Of a DNA stretch of 64,000 nucleotides, positions 1 to 10,633 are shown in pieces. How positions within the stretch are numbered: position 1 is the stretch's first letter; the number at the start of each line of letters is the position of its first letter. The DNA comes from Costus lasius. Its lineage: Eukaryota > Streptophyta > Magnoliopsida > Zingiberales > Costaceae. The notes below the pieces were generated by a model. It was not told where the DNA came from and searched no databases. It saw nothing but the letters and a program-made list of their open reading frames with translations. The position numbers and the translations under genes are program-made. The stretch lies in NCBI GenBank assembly GCA_027563935.2, contig CM050451.1:105613565-105677564 (forward strand), written 5' to 3'.

Positions 1-1276
1 TTCCTAGGATTAGGTTTTTTCTGGGTGCAAAATCACCCCCAAATTGAAAACTCTAACTCTAGCCGTCTAAAATCGATCCCCAAATTAAGAATCCTATCGT
101 AAACCCTAATTTAATACCTCCAAAGTCAAAATAATGATTTTGACTAGTCAACATCCAAATCGCTGATTCGACTTAACCCACCTGGCTGACGTCAGCGTGA
201 TGTCAGCCCTTCAATCCAATCTTCCGCGGCGAACTCAATTTTGCCCGTTGACTTGTCCACCCGGACGCACGCCATGTCGGCATCATCACGTGTCATGAAC
301 GAACGCTTGCGTTCGATCCTCGTCCGGCCACCCGCCTGTTGCCGGAGAAGTAGACGTGTCGGTAGGGAAGGCCGACGCCTTCCTTCCTTGGGCCTCGCCG
401 ACGTTCGGGAGCGCCGCCGGAAGCCGCCCGAACTCGTCGTATCTCGCCGACTCTCATCGCCGCTGCTGAATATAGGACGCTCGCCGGAAACAGGGTAGTA
501 AGGAAGAAAACCTTTATTACTTTTGTCTGAAGAAACAAAAGCCCTCTGGGCCGACGACCCTCGTCGCCCGCCCCTGTCCCACTAGCTCCCCTCACTGGTC
601 GGCGTCACTTGCCGCCGTTACAGCTCTCTAGCTCTCTCAACACTCCAGCTCTCCCCTCTGGAAGAAGGGCTCTCGCCCTGGAGGGGGCGCCCTCCCCGAC
701 CCGCCTGGATGAGTTGCTCTTCGTAGCGCACTCCTCTCCCCCTTCTCGTCCGCTCCTCGGACGTCTTTATAGGGATGAGGCGTCGTCCTCATCGAAGATC
801 TCCACTGGACTCGTTCGCCGCTGGAATCTCACTCGCGTCTCCCTTCTCGTCTCGGAGACATCTACTTTGTCCACGTCTTCCGCTCCCTTCGGATGCGTCC
901 GAAAATGTCATTGTGCCTCGCCGCGTCTGTCTCCGCGTCGCCCGCAGCCACCCGTACGCCGTCTTCCGCGTTGCCCTCTTCTGATCTGCACGCATCCGCT
1001 TCTTCCGCTGGAGAGGATGAGATCAACGACTGTGTCTGCCGCCTCTCGTGGACCTCATTCCACGCCGCCGCTTAACGTCGTCCGCATCGAGAAGTTCGGC
1101 GAAGAAGATGCCGAAGGTATTGAGCTCCCCAAATTATGCTGCTTGCTTTCCAATTTGGGTCAACATCGATCGTTGACCATATGAATCGGGCTCCGTTTTG
1201 TCGTGCGCGGTGTGGGCTTGGGTTGTGGCCCAGCCCAACTCATCCTGGGCTGAACCAGAGAATTTCGTGCTTGACA
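1..1276 (-). repeat. LTR of gag-only family, copy D (left end outside window)
   Basis: This matches the minus-orientation LTRs at 3226-4359 and 5661 onward, starting at the shared segment 'ttcctaggattaggtttt'. It ends in TTGACA and is followed by AATTCTCCCCCACC, the complement of the family's polypurine tract, which marks the U3 end of a minus-strand LTR. The terminal TGTCACGCC end lies before the window. Open frames inside it, including a 191-codon one at 609-1184, are GC-rich LTR noise. Confidence 0.85.
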
Positions 1277-1303
1277 ATTCTCCCCCACCTGATTTGAACA
1301 TCG
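1277..1303 (-). other. Reversed polypurine tract and rearrangement junction D/A
   Basis: Just inside LTR D is the complement of a polypurine tract followed by 'gatttgaacatcg', which in element E continues as 'ccctcgatgtt'. Here the sequence switches at about 1302 to plus-strand gag sequence ('gaggctactagctgg', compare 9930 onward). Two elements in opposite orientation are therefore fused, and the 5' LTR and gag start of element A are missing. Confidence 0.65.
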
Positions 1304-1962
1304 GAGGCTACTAGCTGGACTTGGGAGACTTTCCGTGAGGAACTACGGCGGCAGTTTCTTCCCAAAAACTCGGCGGATCAGGCGCGTGGCAAACTGGATC
1401 TACTGAGGCATACTGGCTCGATCCAGGAGTACGTCAGGGCATTCTCCGCGTTGATGTTGGAGCTTCCACGTATGGAGGAGGATGATAGGAGGTATCTCTT
1501 CCTCCGGAACCTTCAGCCATGGGCAGAGACGGAGGTCCGACGGCACACACCGATCGATTGGAGGGCGGCTGCGGCGATGGCTGAATCCTTGGTGGATAAT
1601 CAGAAGTTTAGACCAGCACCACCAAGGAAGACCAGGACACCACCAAAGTGCGGCTCCCCACAGACACCGCCGGGAACTACGGTTCCAGAGAGGGGTAGGC
1701 CCTTTCATCGGCAGAACAGGGGTTCACCGGGACGACGAGAGCAAAAGCCACAAGGTTGCTTCATGTGCGGCGGTCCTCACTAGGTAAAGGATTGTCCGTC
1801 CAGGTAGAAGCTTATGGCTATGGCGGTACAGGAATCAGCCGTAGAGGCGGAGGAGATCCCCGCAGAGGTGAGGATTGGTGCTTTGAGGATTGGAGCAATG
1901 GTTGCTCAAGATCCGCCCGTGACAGACATCGAGGGCGATGTCCAAGTTGGGCGGGGGAGAAT
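1304..1962 (+). pseudogene. Truncated gag of gag-only retroelement A
   Basis: The frame reads through the second half of a Ty3-type gag. It contains the FREELRRQFLP segment, the SIQEYVRAFSAL and DDRRYLFLRNLQPWAE segments, and a zinc knuckle beginning CFMCGGPH. The knuckle's next codon is TAG where W stands in copy B, so the frame is closed there. The N-terminal half is missing because of the junction at about 1302. A linker and a purine tract ending at 1962 lead straight into the LTR. There is no protease, reverse transcriptase, RNase H or integrase. Confidence 0.75.
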
Positions 1963-3220
1963 TGTCAGGCCCCAGCTAAACCGGTCCAAACCTGAACCCA
2001 TTGGGCCAAGCAAAGGCCCAGGCCCACACCGCATAAACCCAGGAAGAGCCCAACTAAAGGAAAACTTTCGGTGAAAATCAGATTTTGACCGAACCACCGA
2101 ATCGTCAGCGGAAGAATCCTCATCCCCACCATGCACGATGAACGCGGGCAACGGGTGACGAGGGGATGGCGGCGCGATTCCTTCGGACGACGACGGCGTC
2201 GAGAGGCGCGTGGTGCACGAAAGGAGCGGAAGACTCGGACGCGGTTTGGCGTGAAGCCCGGACGCGGAAGGGAGACGACGCCGACCTCATCCTAGCAGAA
2301 GAAGCAGATGAAGGCAGCGGCGGCTTTCCCTATTAAAGGCTACGGCGAGAGCAGCGAGGGAGCATATGGGAGCTACCAAGCGGCAAGGGAGAGAACACCT
2401 ATAACTTTGACGAAGCTTGGGGAAGCTTCGGCGAGCATCTTTGTGAGGGAGCGTCAGCGACTGTAACCGTCGACCAGTGGGTCGACGGCGAGGGAGGGGA
2501 GTGGGCGTCGCCGGCTAGGGGACCGACGACGAGAGAAGGAGGAGTTTGTAACCTTTTCGGTTGAATAAAAGTTTTCTTCCCCACTCTTCGTTTCCACGAG
2601 CTCCGATCATCCTTGGCGGCAGTCCTCCTCATCTTTGGCAGCTGGGGTTCCGGTGACGACGACCGGAGATGAGGCGGACAGATCCCTTGCGGCACGTCTC
2701 TTTCCAGCGAGCTCACGAGCGCGGCAGCACTCGGCGAAAGACGCGACGTAGGCGACGTCGTGTGGAAAAAGACGAAGACGAGGCGTAAAGGCAGAGGCGA
2801 GTGATGATTTTGACTAGGTCAAAATCAGAGTAGTAAGTCGTGATTTCGGCAGAAACAGTTTTCAGCAGCTGACGCGAGGGCTTACGTCAGCAGGGAAATC
2901 CATCCGATCGGCGAAATCGAATCAGGTGGACGACGTCAGCGTGACATCATCAATTCAAATTAATTGAGTGGCGCGTCAAGGTGTTGACAATGAGTCAAAA
3001 TTTGATAGAAGAGGTAAATTTTGATTAGGGTTCGATTTCCTAATCTAGGGTTAGGGTTTCTCAGAGCGAACTATAATTTGGGGATAAATCTTGTTCGGGG
3101 AGTTAGGGTTTTCAAATTTGGATCGGAAATCCTAGGTAGTTCGCGCTCCGGTGTTCCGCCGGACAACCCTGAGACAACGGATAAGCACCGGTTCAGGGCT
3201 GATCCGACCGGGGCGTGACA
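1963..3220 (+). repeat. 3' LTR of element A
   Basis: It starts TGTCAGGCCCC directly after the purine tract GGGCGGGGGAGAA and ends GACCGGGGCGTGACA. About 1258 bp. A TATA-like 'tattaaagg' lies near 2333. The pair GATTTTGAC/GTCAAAATC (2805-2826) forms a palindrome, and TTAGGG repeats lie near 3045-3057. The next five bases (CTTAG) are also the target duplication of element C. Confidence 0.85.
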
Positions 3221-4439
3221 CTTAGTGTCACACCCCGGTCGGATCAACCCTAAACTGGTGCTTAACCGCTATCTTATGGCCGTCCGGCGGAACACCAGAT
3301 GCGTGAACTTCCTAGGATTAGGTTTTCCCCGGATGCAAAATCACCCCCCAAATCGAAAAACCCTAACCCTAGCCGTCCAAAATCTTTCCCTGAATTTGGA
3401 ACAATCAAACCCTAATTAAAGATACCTCCAATTGAATTTTGACCGAAGTCAAAAATCCCAATCGCCACTGGAACTCACTGTTTGCGATTTTGATTTTGAC
3501 CTAGTCAAAATCAAAATCGTGTTCTTCTTCCACGTCGCGATGCCGCTTACGTTGCCGCTTCTACCGAGTTTCCGAAAGCTGCCTGCGTTAGACCAATCGG
3601 TGCCAATGCTGTGCCGGAAGGGGGGGCCACTCGCCTCCCTTCACTCCTCCCATCGCCGATCACCCGACAGCCGCCCACCACCGGGAATCGCGCAGAGATG
3701 ACGCTACTACGTTGAAGCTCGAAGAAACAGAGGAAACAAGGGAAGGAACACGATTGAGAAGAAAGCTTAGATTAATCTCGTCGAAGCTATAAAACTTCTC
3801 TTCTAACGCTAACGACCCTCGTCGTCGACTGCCCACTTCCCCTCCCTCGCCGGTCGCCTCCTCAGGCGCCGGTTACAGTTCTCTCTCTCTCACTCGTACA
3901 GATCACTCACCGTTGACGTCTCCCCAGACGCCGGCTCTCCTCTCAGCCACTCTCTTGAGCTTCGCTAATGGTGCTGGTGTTGATCCCCTCGATCGATCTC
4001 TCATCCCCTTTTAAAGAGACGAGTGCCGCCGCCTCTTTCACGCAATTCGTTCGCGTTGCCAGCCCTAACTCGGGCAACCGCATCCGCCTCTCTTGCGACT
4101 CTTGCCGCCGTTTGTGTTCGAGGTCGCTGTGCCAAAGCTCTTGCGTCGCTTGCCCTGTCCTGCATTTGCATCCGAACTGGTCGCTGCACCCGAGTTCAGC
4201 ATGGAAGACGACGCCGAGCTCGCGTGTGTCTCCCAAGTTGGTGATGTGCGGTCAACCTCATGCGCTGACCGCGTGTTTTCCCTTCGTGGGCCAATGCCTG
4301 GCTGGAAGTTTTGGTGTGGGCCTGGGCTTGGGCCGGACCGGCCTAAACCAGGCCTGACAATTCTCCCCCGCCCAAATTGGACATCACCCTCGATGTCTGT
4401 CACGTGTGGATCTCTCACAACTATCGCCCCAATCCAACA

Positions 4440-5631
4440 CTACTGAGCCTTCGTGGCAGTGTTCGGAATTACCTGTATTCCTTCGATCCTCACCTCCTCG
4501 GTGTGGACTTCGGCTTCTTTACCTGGTTCTTGCACCAACGCAGCAATCCGCCCTCGTGCTGGATAGTCATACATCCGATGAGGACCGCTGCACAAAAAGC
4601 AACTCATCGGTCTCGGTCAATCCTGCACTCTCTCTGTAGGTCAGTTCTGCTCATGTCGTGCCGGCGGACCTCTGCCTCGTCGAGGAGAGAGTCTCTCTCT
4701 CTCTTGATGGAGAGCGACGGTTCGGGGGTGACCTGGATGCTCTCGAAGAAGTCATCCCCGAAGCTCTCTGATCTACGAGAGACTCGGCGATCGTCGCGGC
4801 CGTCCTCCAGTCTGGTGGCGCATGTCGTCGGACTTCAGCCCCCGCCCAGGGTTAAAGATTTTGGAGGAAGAAGTACCTCCGGTCTCCCTCCGCCATCTCT
4901 GGTAGCTCCAACATCAGTGCAGAGAATGCCCTGACATACTCTTGGATCGACCCGGTGTGCTTCAGCCGAACCACCGTGTCTCGTGCTTAATCCACCGAGT
5001 TCCCGGGAAGGAACTGCTGCTGTAGTTCCTCTCGGAACACTTCTCACGTCCAATCAGCTGCTTCTGCTATTGAATCAACTTTGGTCATCCACCAAAGTTT
5101 CGCGTCATGTGAGAGATATGTTGCACACATCCTCACTATTTCTTGATCTGTAATATGGTTAGCCACAAAATATTATTCCATATCCCAAATAAAGTTACCC
5201 AACTCTTTGGATGATCGGGCTCCTCTGAACATCGCAGGTTCTGGGATGCGAACTTTCCCTCTAGCAGCTTCGTACTCCACCACGGCTGCTACAGGTGCAC
5301 CGCCTTGTGCCTGTGCTAATGCCATGCGCATCACTACAGGATCTGCCAACACTTGCTGTTGGGCTGCAACAGTGTTGGTTAGTTGTGTCGTCAGGGTTGC
5401 TACCTGTGCTTGCAACCCTGCTACTTGCTCCTAGAGCGCTGCCGTCCCTTCAAAATTTTGCTGAGCCTCAGCCACTCTAGCCAAAGTTTGTTAAAGGGCA
5501 GCAATTTGTAATCTTTGTTCCTCCACCATGCGATGGAGATTCTCCACCTGAGGAACCACCGCATTCTCATTGTTCCCCGTCAAACCGAGCAGCTGCTCGA
5601 TCCGTGCTATCCGATCTCCTTGATTCACCAT
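4440..5631 (-). pseudogene. gag of element C, decayed
   Basis: Reading on the minus strand from an ATG at 5631: an N-terminal coiled-coil-like stretch rich in Gln and Leu, a variable Gln/Ala region, the segment EPAMFRGARSSKELGNFIWD typical of this family, the SIQEYVRAFSALMLELPEMA block, and a knuckle CFLCSGPHRMYDYP in which the last Cys is Tyr. Several in-frame stops break it. The same architecture occurs in copies A and B. No polymerase domain lies between it and the LTR. Confidence 0.7.
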
Positions 5632-6603
5632 CCTAGTTGAAAACTTGACTCTGATACCTTAGTCACGCCCCGGTCGGATCAACCCTAAACTAGTGCTTAA
5701 CTGCTATCTTAGGGCCGTCTGGCGGAACACCAGATGCGTGAACTTCCTAGGATTAGGTTTTCCCCGGGTGCAAAATCACCCCCAAATCGAAAAACCCTAA
5801 CCCTAGCCGTCCAAAATCTTTCCCCGAATTTGGAACAATCAAACCCTAATTAAAGATACCTCCAATTGAATTTTGACCGAAGCCAAAATTCCCAATCGCC
5901 ACTGGAACTCATTGTTTGCGATTTCGAATTTGACCCAGTCAAAATCGAAATCGTGTTCTTCTTCCGCGTCGCGATGCCGCTTACGTCGCCGCTTCTGCCG
6001 GTTTCCGAACATCGCCCGCGTTCGGCCAATCGGCGTCGCTGCTATGCCGGAAGGGGAGCCACTCGCCTCCCTTCACTCCTCCCGTCGCCGATCACCCGAC
6101 AGCCGCCCGCCGCCGGGAATCGTGTAGAGATGACGCCGCCGCATTGAAGCTCGAAGAAATAGAGGAAGCAGGGGAAGGAACACGGTTGAGAAGAAAGCTT
6201 AGATTAATCTCGTGGAAGCTACAAAACTTCTCTTCTAACGCTGACGACCCTCGTCGTCGACTGCCCGCTTCCCCTCCCTCGCCGGTCGCCTCCTCAGGCG
6301 CCGGTTACAGTTTTCTCTCTCTCACTCGTACAGATCACTCACCATTGACATCTCCCCAGACGTCGGCTCTCCTCTCAGCCACTCTCCTGAGCTTCGGTAA
6401 TGGTGCTGGTGTTGATCCCCTCGATCGATCGCACGTCCCCTTTTAAAGAGACGAGTGCCGCCACCTCTTTCACGCGATTCGTTCGCATTGCCATCCCTAA
6501 CTCGGGCAACCGCGTCCGCCTCTCTCGCAACCCTTGTCATCGTCTGTGTCCGAGTTCGCCTCCAAAGACTCGGTCGCTGTGCCAAAGCTCTCGCGCCGCT
6601 TGC

Positions 6604-8094
6604 TGACACGTCCCACAAGTGCACGGTTATGTCGAAGTAATATAAAAGATGTCGAATCCCACAGGGAACAAGGTTGAGTACCAGAAAATCCGAGTCCTAA
6701 TAGCTAGGCGAATCAAAATTGGGTTTTGAAAGCAGAAATCGAAAACAAGTAATCAACACTACGAGGGTAGGAAGTAAATATGAGAGAGATATCGGGGCTT
6801 TGGTTTTCACCACGATGACTACTTTAATCGCACAAGGCAGATGTCGGTTATTTGGATTATTGATTTTGCACAAGGAATCTAACCCTAAGGTACAAGGTGC
6901 CCTCTCTCGAGTGTACACCCCGGTGTTTGGCTTAGATCAACCTCCTACTCTCGCGGTGGATCGTTCTAAGACGAACCCAATGAGTTCTATGACAGATTAT
7001 AAAACCCTCGAGTGAGACCAAGCACTCTTGTGTCAGGGTCTCACAAGTCTTACTAAGGGATTTCACCCTTACGATCCTTCTCTCGATATGAATCGTAACG
7101 GCTAACACGTGATAGTACTCGGCCAAGGTAAGATCATGAAATAAATACTTCAAAGTAAAATATGCTCACAACACAATCCAAATAACAGAATAATGATAAA
7201 GTTTGCAATTAAATTTGTCAACGGGTTTCAACCAAGCCCCGAAATAGGGTTTACGCTACAATCGACATTGAAACGTTCAAAATTTCTCCTTTAATGAAAA
7301 GAAAAGTACAAGGACATGAATTTGAGAGGAAGGAGACGATGAACCGAAGGAATCCTGGAGAAATCGTGATGATCTGGTGTCTCAATCTCCGAAAATCTCC
7401 AAAAATTGCCTTGTCGCCGTGTTCTTCCGCCCACACCGAATCGTCCTCTGATTACTCGATAATTAGGGCAAGAAAAATTAGGGCTTTTATGTCCTGTGCG
7501 TTCGCCTCTAAAAGAGCTTTCCATAGACCCTCACTTGCCAAATTCGGACTCCAATCGGGTGAGAAATCATGGAAAAACACCGAGTGAAACTCGGTCTCGC
7601 TCGCGATTAGGTTGGAATCACGGGTGAACCCCGCCTGCCCGTGATTCTCTCTATGAAGTTCTGGGCGAAAGAAGCGCGGTGAACCCCGCCGGGTTCACCT
7701 GACCGTGCTTCTCACTGTGCAGTTCTCAGCTTACAAGAAATATGGTGAACCCCGTGGGGTTCACCTGGCCGTGAAGCTCTCTGGAGTGTTCTGCCGGTTG
7801 GCGACCGGGATGGTGAACCCTATGGGGTTCACCTGGCCGTATTTTTCAGGCTAACTCCGTTTTGGCCCAAATTTGACGTGTAGCTTCGTCTTTATATAAA
7901 AAATCATCTCATGGCCTTAGAATCTTCAAACTATGTCGAAAAAGGGTGATTTTACCTGAAATTTCACAAAAGCACCAAAAAGTGAAGATTCCGAAGATAT
8001 GAAGGAAATAACCTATAAAGAGTATAAAAGTATCAAAATAAGCCTAGATTTAGCATGAAATGAATCAAAATTACTACCAAAATACGAGGTATCA
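6604..8094. mobile_element. Solo LTR (unrelated family) nested in the LTR of element C
   Basis: The 1491-bp insert begins TGACACG and ends GTATCA (TG...CA). It is flanked by the 5-bp duplication CTTGC (6599-6603 and 8095-8099). Removing it and one duplication restores collinearity with the left LTR of C. No primer binding site, coding domain or second LTR was seen inside. Its left end includes 'gatgtcgaatcccacagg', a motif I associate with plant LTR elements. Small open frames inside resemble nothing known. Confidence 0.8.
7620..7845. repeat. Four-copy hairpin repeat within the solo LTR
   Basis: The segment GGTGAACCCC...GGGGTTCACC followed by (T/C)GGCCGT or a close variant recurs about every 60-70 bp, near 7622 (half unit), 7680, 7743 and 7812. 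Each full unit is a short inverted repeat (GGTGAACCCCG paired with GGGGTTCACC), able to fold as a hairpin. The intervening sequence is not conserved. Confidence 0.75.
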
Positions 8095-8310
8095 CTTGCC
8101 CTATCCTGCGTCTGCATCCGAACTGGTCGTTGCGCCCGAGTTCAGCGGGGAAGACGATGCCGAGCTCGCGTGTGTCTCCCGAGTCGGTGATGTGTGGTCA
8201 ACCTCACGCGTTGACCGGGTGTTTTCCCTTCGTGGGCCAATGCCTGGCTGGAAGTTTTGGTGTGGGCTTGGGCTTGGGCCGGACCGGCCTAAACCAGGCC
8301 TGACACTTAG

Positions 8311-8390
8311 GATTCGTACACACAAATCCCAAGGCAGGTTTTTTTTTAAGGTTAAATCGGGTACCCCGCTTACCCGCTTAGGATTTTTAT
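8311..8390. other. Short unclassified segment between element C and G's 5' LTR
   Basis: It follows C's right target duplication and contains a T-run (about 8340-8347) and the words 'ggtaccccgcttacccgc'. I could not align it to the start of the second G LTR at 27543, so either that LTR end has diverged or this belongs to another repeat. Confidence 0.4.
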
Positions 8391-8960
8391 TCTTTATCCA
8401 GGATGACCAAGTCTAGGATAATTTTGAACATGTAGGATATTTTGACTCTATTTTAATTATTATTAATTATTTTGTATTGCATATGGGTAGGATAGTCTAG
8501 ATTTTATTTTCTTTTAAAGAATTTTAATTTCATTGAATTATATAGCAGATGGCAAAATAGTATAGGTTGCATTGCATGTATAAACATATAAGCTCTCCTC
8601 TCCCTTAATCAAAAGTCAAAGTCAATATTAATTCAAAGTCAATCTCAGCACCCATATCAAAAGATAACATCAAGTCCATTAGTCAAAGGATGTCAACCAA
8701 AGTCAAAATCAAGCCATAAAGTCAAAGTAAGACAACTCAATCATCAAAGCATAGTCAAGAGGGTCAAAGTCAACATTAAGGAGACCAAAATTTGACAACT
8801 CATGAAGCCATGTCATGAGACCCTCAAAAGACAACTCATCAAGGAGGTGCACGCAAAAGAAAACTAGTCTCCAACATTGCATTAACGAGGCACATGCACT
8901 TATCTCTCATCCAACGAAGGTTGCATGCTTGACCGCCCAAGAGAGCCAATACATGCCAGG
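8391..8960 (+). repeat. 5' LTR of element G, first segment
   Basis: It aligns along its length with 27590-28153, including 'ggatgacc...aggataatttt', 'gtaggatattttgactcta' and many 'gtcaaagtcaa' words. Copy 2 shows the uninterrupted locus ('aatgcatgccaagcttccactag'). Here the sequence stops at 'atgccagg' (8960), where the stacked insertions begin, and resumes at 16713. Confidence 0.75.
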
Positions 8961-9210
8961 TGTCAAGCCTGTTCTGCCCGATCTAGCCCAAAGCTCAGTG
9001 GATCAAGCACCAGCCCAAGCCGAAGCCACGAGCACACAGACAAAGCCCGAAATCAGGGGAAAAGTTAGGGTTAGGGTTTCAAAACGACCTTGTAATTTGG
9101 GGATAAATATTGTATGGAGAAGTTAGAGTTTTCGGATTCCGCATAGAAATCCTAGGGTTTCGCGCCGGTTTAGTGTTCCATCGGACCACCTTAAACCGGG
9201 GCGTGACAAT

Positions 9211-9223
9211 TGGTATCAGAGCC
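9211..9223 (+). other. Primer binding site, tRNA-Met type, element B
   Basis: TGGTATCAGAGCC lies two bases after the LTR end GCGTGACA. It is the usual complement of the 3' end of initiator tRNA-Met used by plant LTR retrotransposons. Confidence 0.85.
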
Positions 9224-9431
9224 AGATTGTGGGACCATATCCACAGCTCAGAGTGACACGTTGGCGGAACAACGTAATAAGACGGCTACTTCACCGGGGA
9301 AGGTGAAGGTTGGGTAGAAGTTCCAGAAGATTGCTCACACAGCCAGAGGGGTGTCAGAGGACGTGTGGCCCAAGCAAGAGAAAGGTAAAGCCATGGAGAC
9401 GGCTAAACCTGAAGACATGGCGAACTAGGGA

Positions 9432-10440
9432 GATCGCATAGCCCACATCGAGCAGACGCTCGGTTTGATGGGGGATAGAGACACTGTGATTATTCCTCAG
9501 ATGGAACTTCTTCGGGAGACAGTAGAGCATCAGAGGTTGCAAATTGAATTCATGCAGCAGACTATAGATAGTCTGATCACCTTGCCAGGGCAGATGGCAC
9601 GCATGAGAGAGGAGCTGCAGGCAGAGACGACACGCATGAGAGAGGAGCTGCAGGCAGAAAACATGGTATTGTGTTTAGCCCTAATGCAAGTATCACGATC
9701 GACAGCATCGGCAGAGCAGGAGGCTCCCAAACCGAGGGTACACGTGCTCGAGCCAGCGACGTTCGTGGGAGCTCGATCGTCGATTGAGGTAGAAAATTTT
9801 ATTTGGGATATAGAACAATTGTTTTATGCTAACTATGTTCCAGAGGAAGATCGGGTGCGGGTATGCATCGCATATCTCACAGCCGACGCAAAGCTTTGGT
9901 GGCGGACCAAAGTTAGCTCGACGTCGGAGGCTTCTAGGTGGCCTTGGGAGACCTTCCGTGAGGAACTGCGACGGTAATTTCTTCCCGGAAACTCGGCAGA
10001 TCAAGCACGCAGCAAAGTGGATCGGCTGAGGCATACCGGCTCGATCCGAGAGTACATCAGGGCTTTCTCCGCATTGATGGTAGAGCTTCCAGGCATGGCA
10101 GAGGATGACAGGAGGTATCTCTTCCTCCGGAACCTTCAGCCATGTGCAGAGACGGAGGTCTGACGACACTCACCAGTTGATTGGAGGGCGGCTGCGGCAG
10201 TGGCCGAATCCCTGATGGATAATCAGAGTTCCAGATTAGCACCACCAAGGAAATCGAGGTCACCACCAAAGCGCAACTCCCCACCGAAGCGCGGTTCCCC
10301 ACCACAGGTTAGAGTTCTAGAGAGGGGTAGACCCTTTCCCCGGCAGGACAGAGGTTCCCCGGGATGACGAGAGCCAAAATCGCAGGGTTGTTTTGTGTGT
10401 GGCGGTCCTCACTGGATGAAGGATTATCCCAACAAATAGA
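9432..10440 (+). pseudogene. gag of element B, nearly full length, with stops
   Basis: The longest open piece is 9465-9977 (170 codons). It starts with a Gln/Leu/Met-rich helical region that includes a duplicated TRMREELQAE-like unit (about 9600-9660). The family block PATFVGARSSIEVENFIWD, the segment LTADAKLWWRTK and FREELRR follow. The reading continues past TAA at about 9976 (Gln in copy A), past TGA at about 10161 (Arg in copy A) and another stop near 10366, to the knuckle CFVCGGPHWMKDYP, whose fourth ligand is Tyr. The protein would be a capsid-like nucleocapsid precursor if intact. No pol follows. Confidence 0.75.
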
Positions 10441-10633
10441 AACTCATGGCAATAATAGTGTAGGAATCAGCTGAGGAAGCTGATGACAACACCGAAGAGG
10501 TAAGGATTGGTGGACTACAGTTAGTTCCGAACACTGCCACGGGGGTGCAGTAGTGTCAGATCGGGGCAATGGTGGCCAGAGATCCGCTCGTGACGGATAT
10601 CGAGGGTGATGTCCAAGTTGGGCGGAGGAGAAT

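Larger units (their letters stand above)
3226..8305 (-). mobile_element. Element C: complete gag-only LTR retrotransposon with a nested solo LTR
   Basis: Left LTR 3226-4359 starts TGTCACACC and ends CCTGACA. The right LTR is 5661-6603 plus 8100-8305. The interior is 4360-5660. The 5-bp target duplication CTTAG is at 3221-3225 and 8306-8310. The complement of a tRNA-Met primer binding site (TCTGATACC, 5651-5659) adjoins the right LTR, and the complement of a purine tract adjoins the left one, so transcription would run on the minus strand. Without the nested 1.5-kb insertion the element is about 3.6 kb and carries only gag. Confidence 0.85.

Noticed and set aside
609..1184. 191-codon open frame
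   Set aside because: It lies in an LTR, is GC-rich, and is not conserved in the matching parts of other LTR copies.
9211..9223. TGGTATCAGAGCC as part of a tRNA gene
   Set aside because: It is only the primer binding site next to an LTR; no cloverleaf surrounds it. The same holds at 20140 and 28898.
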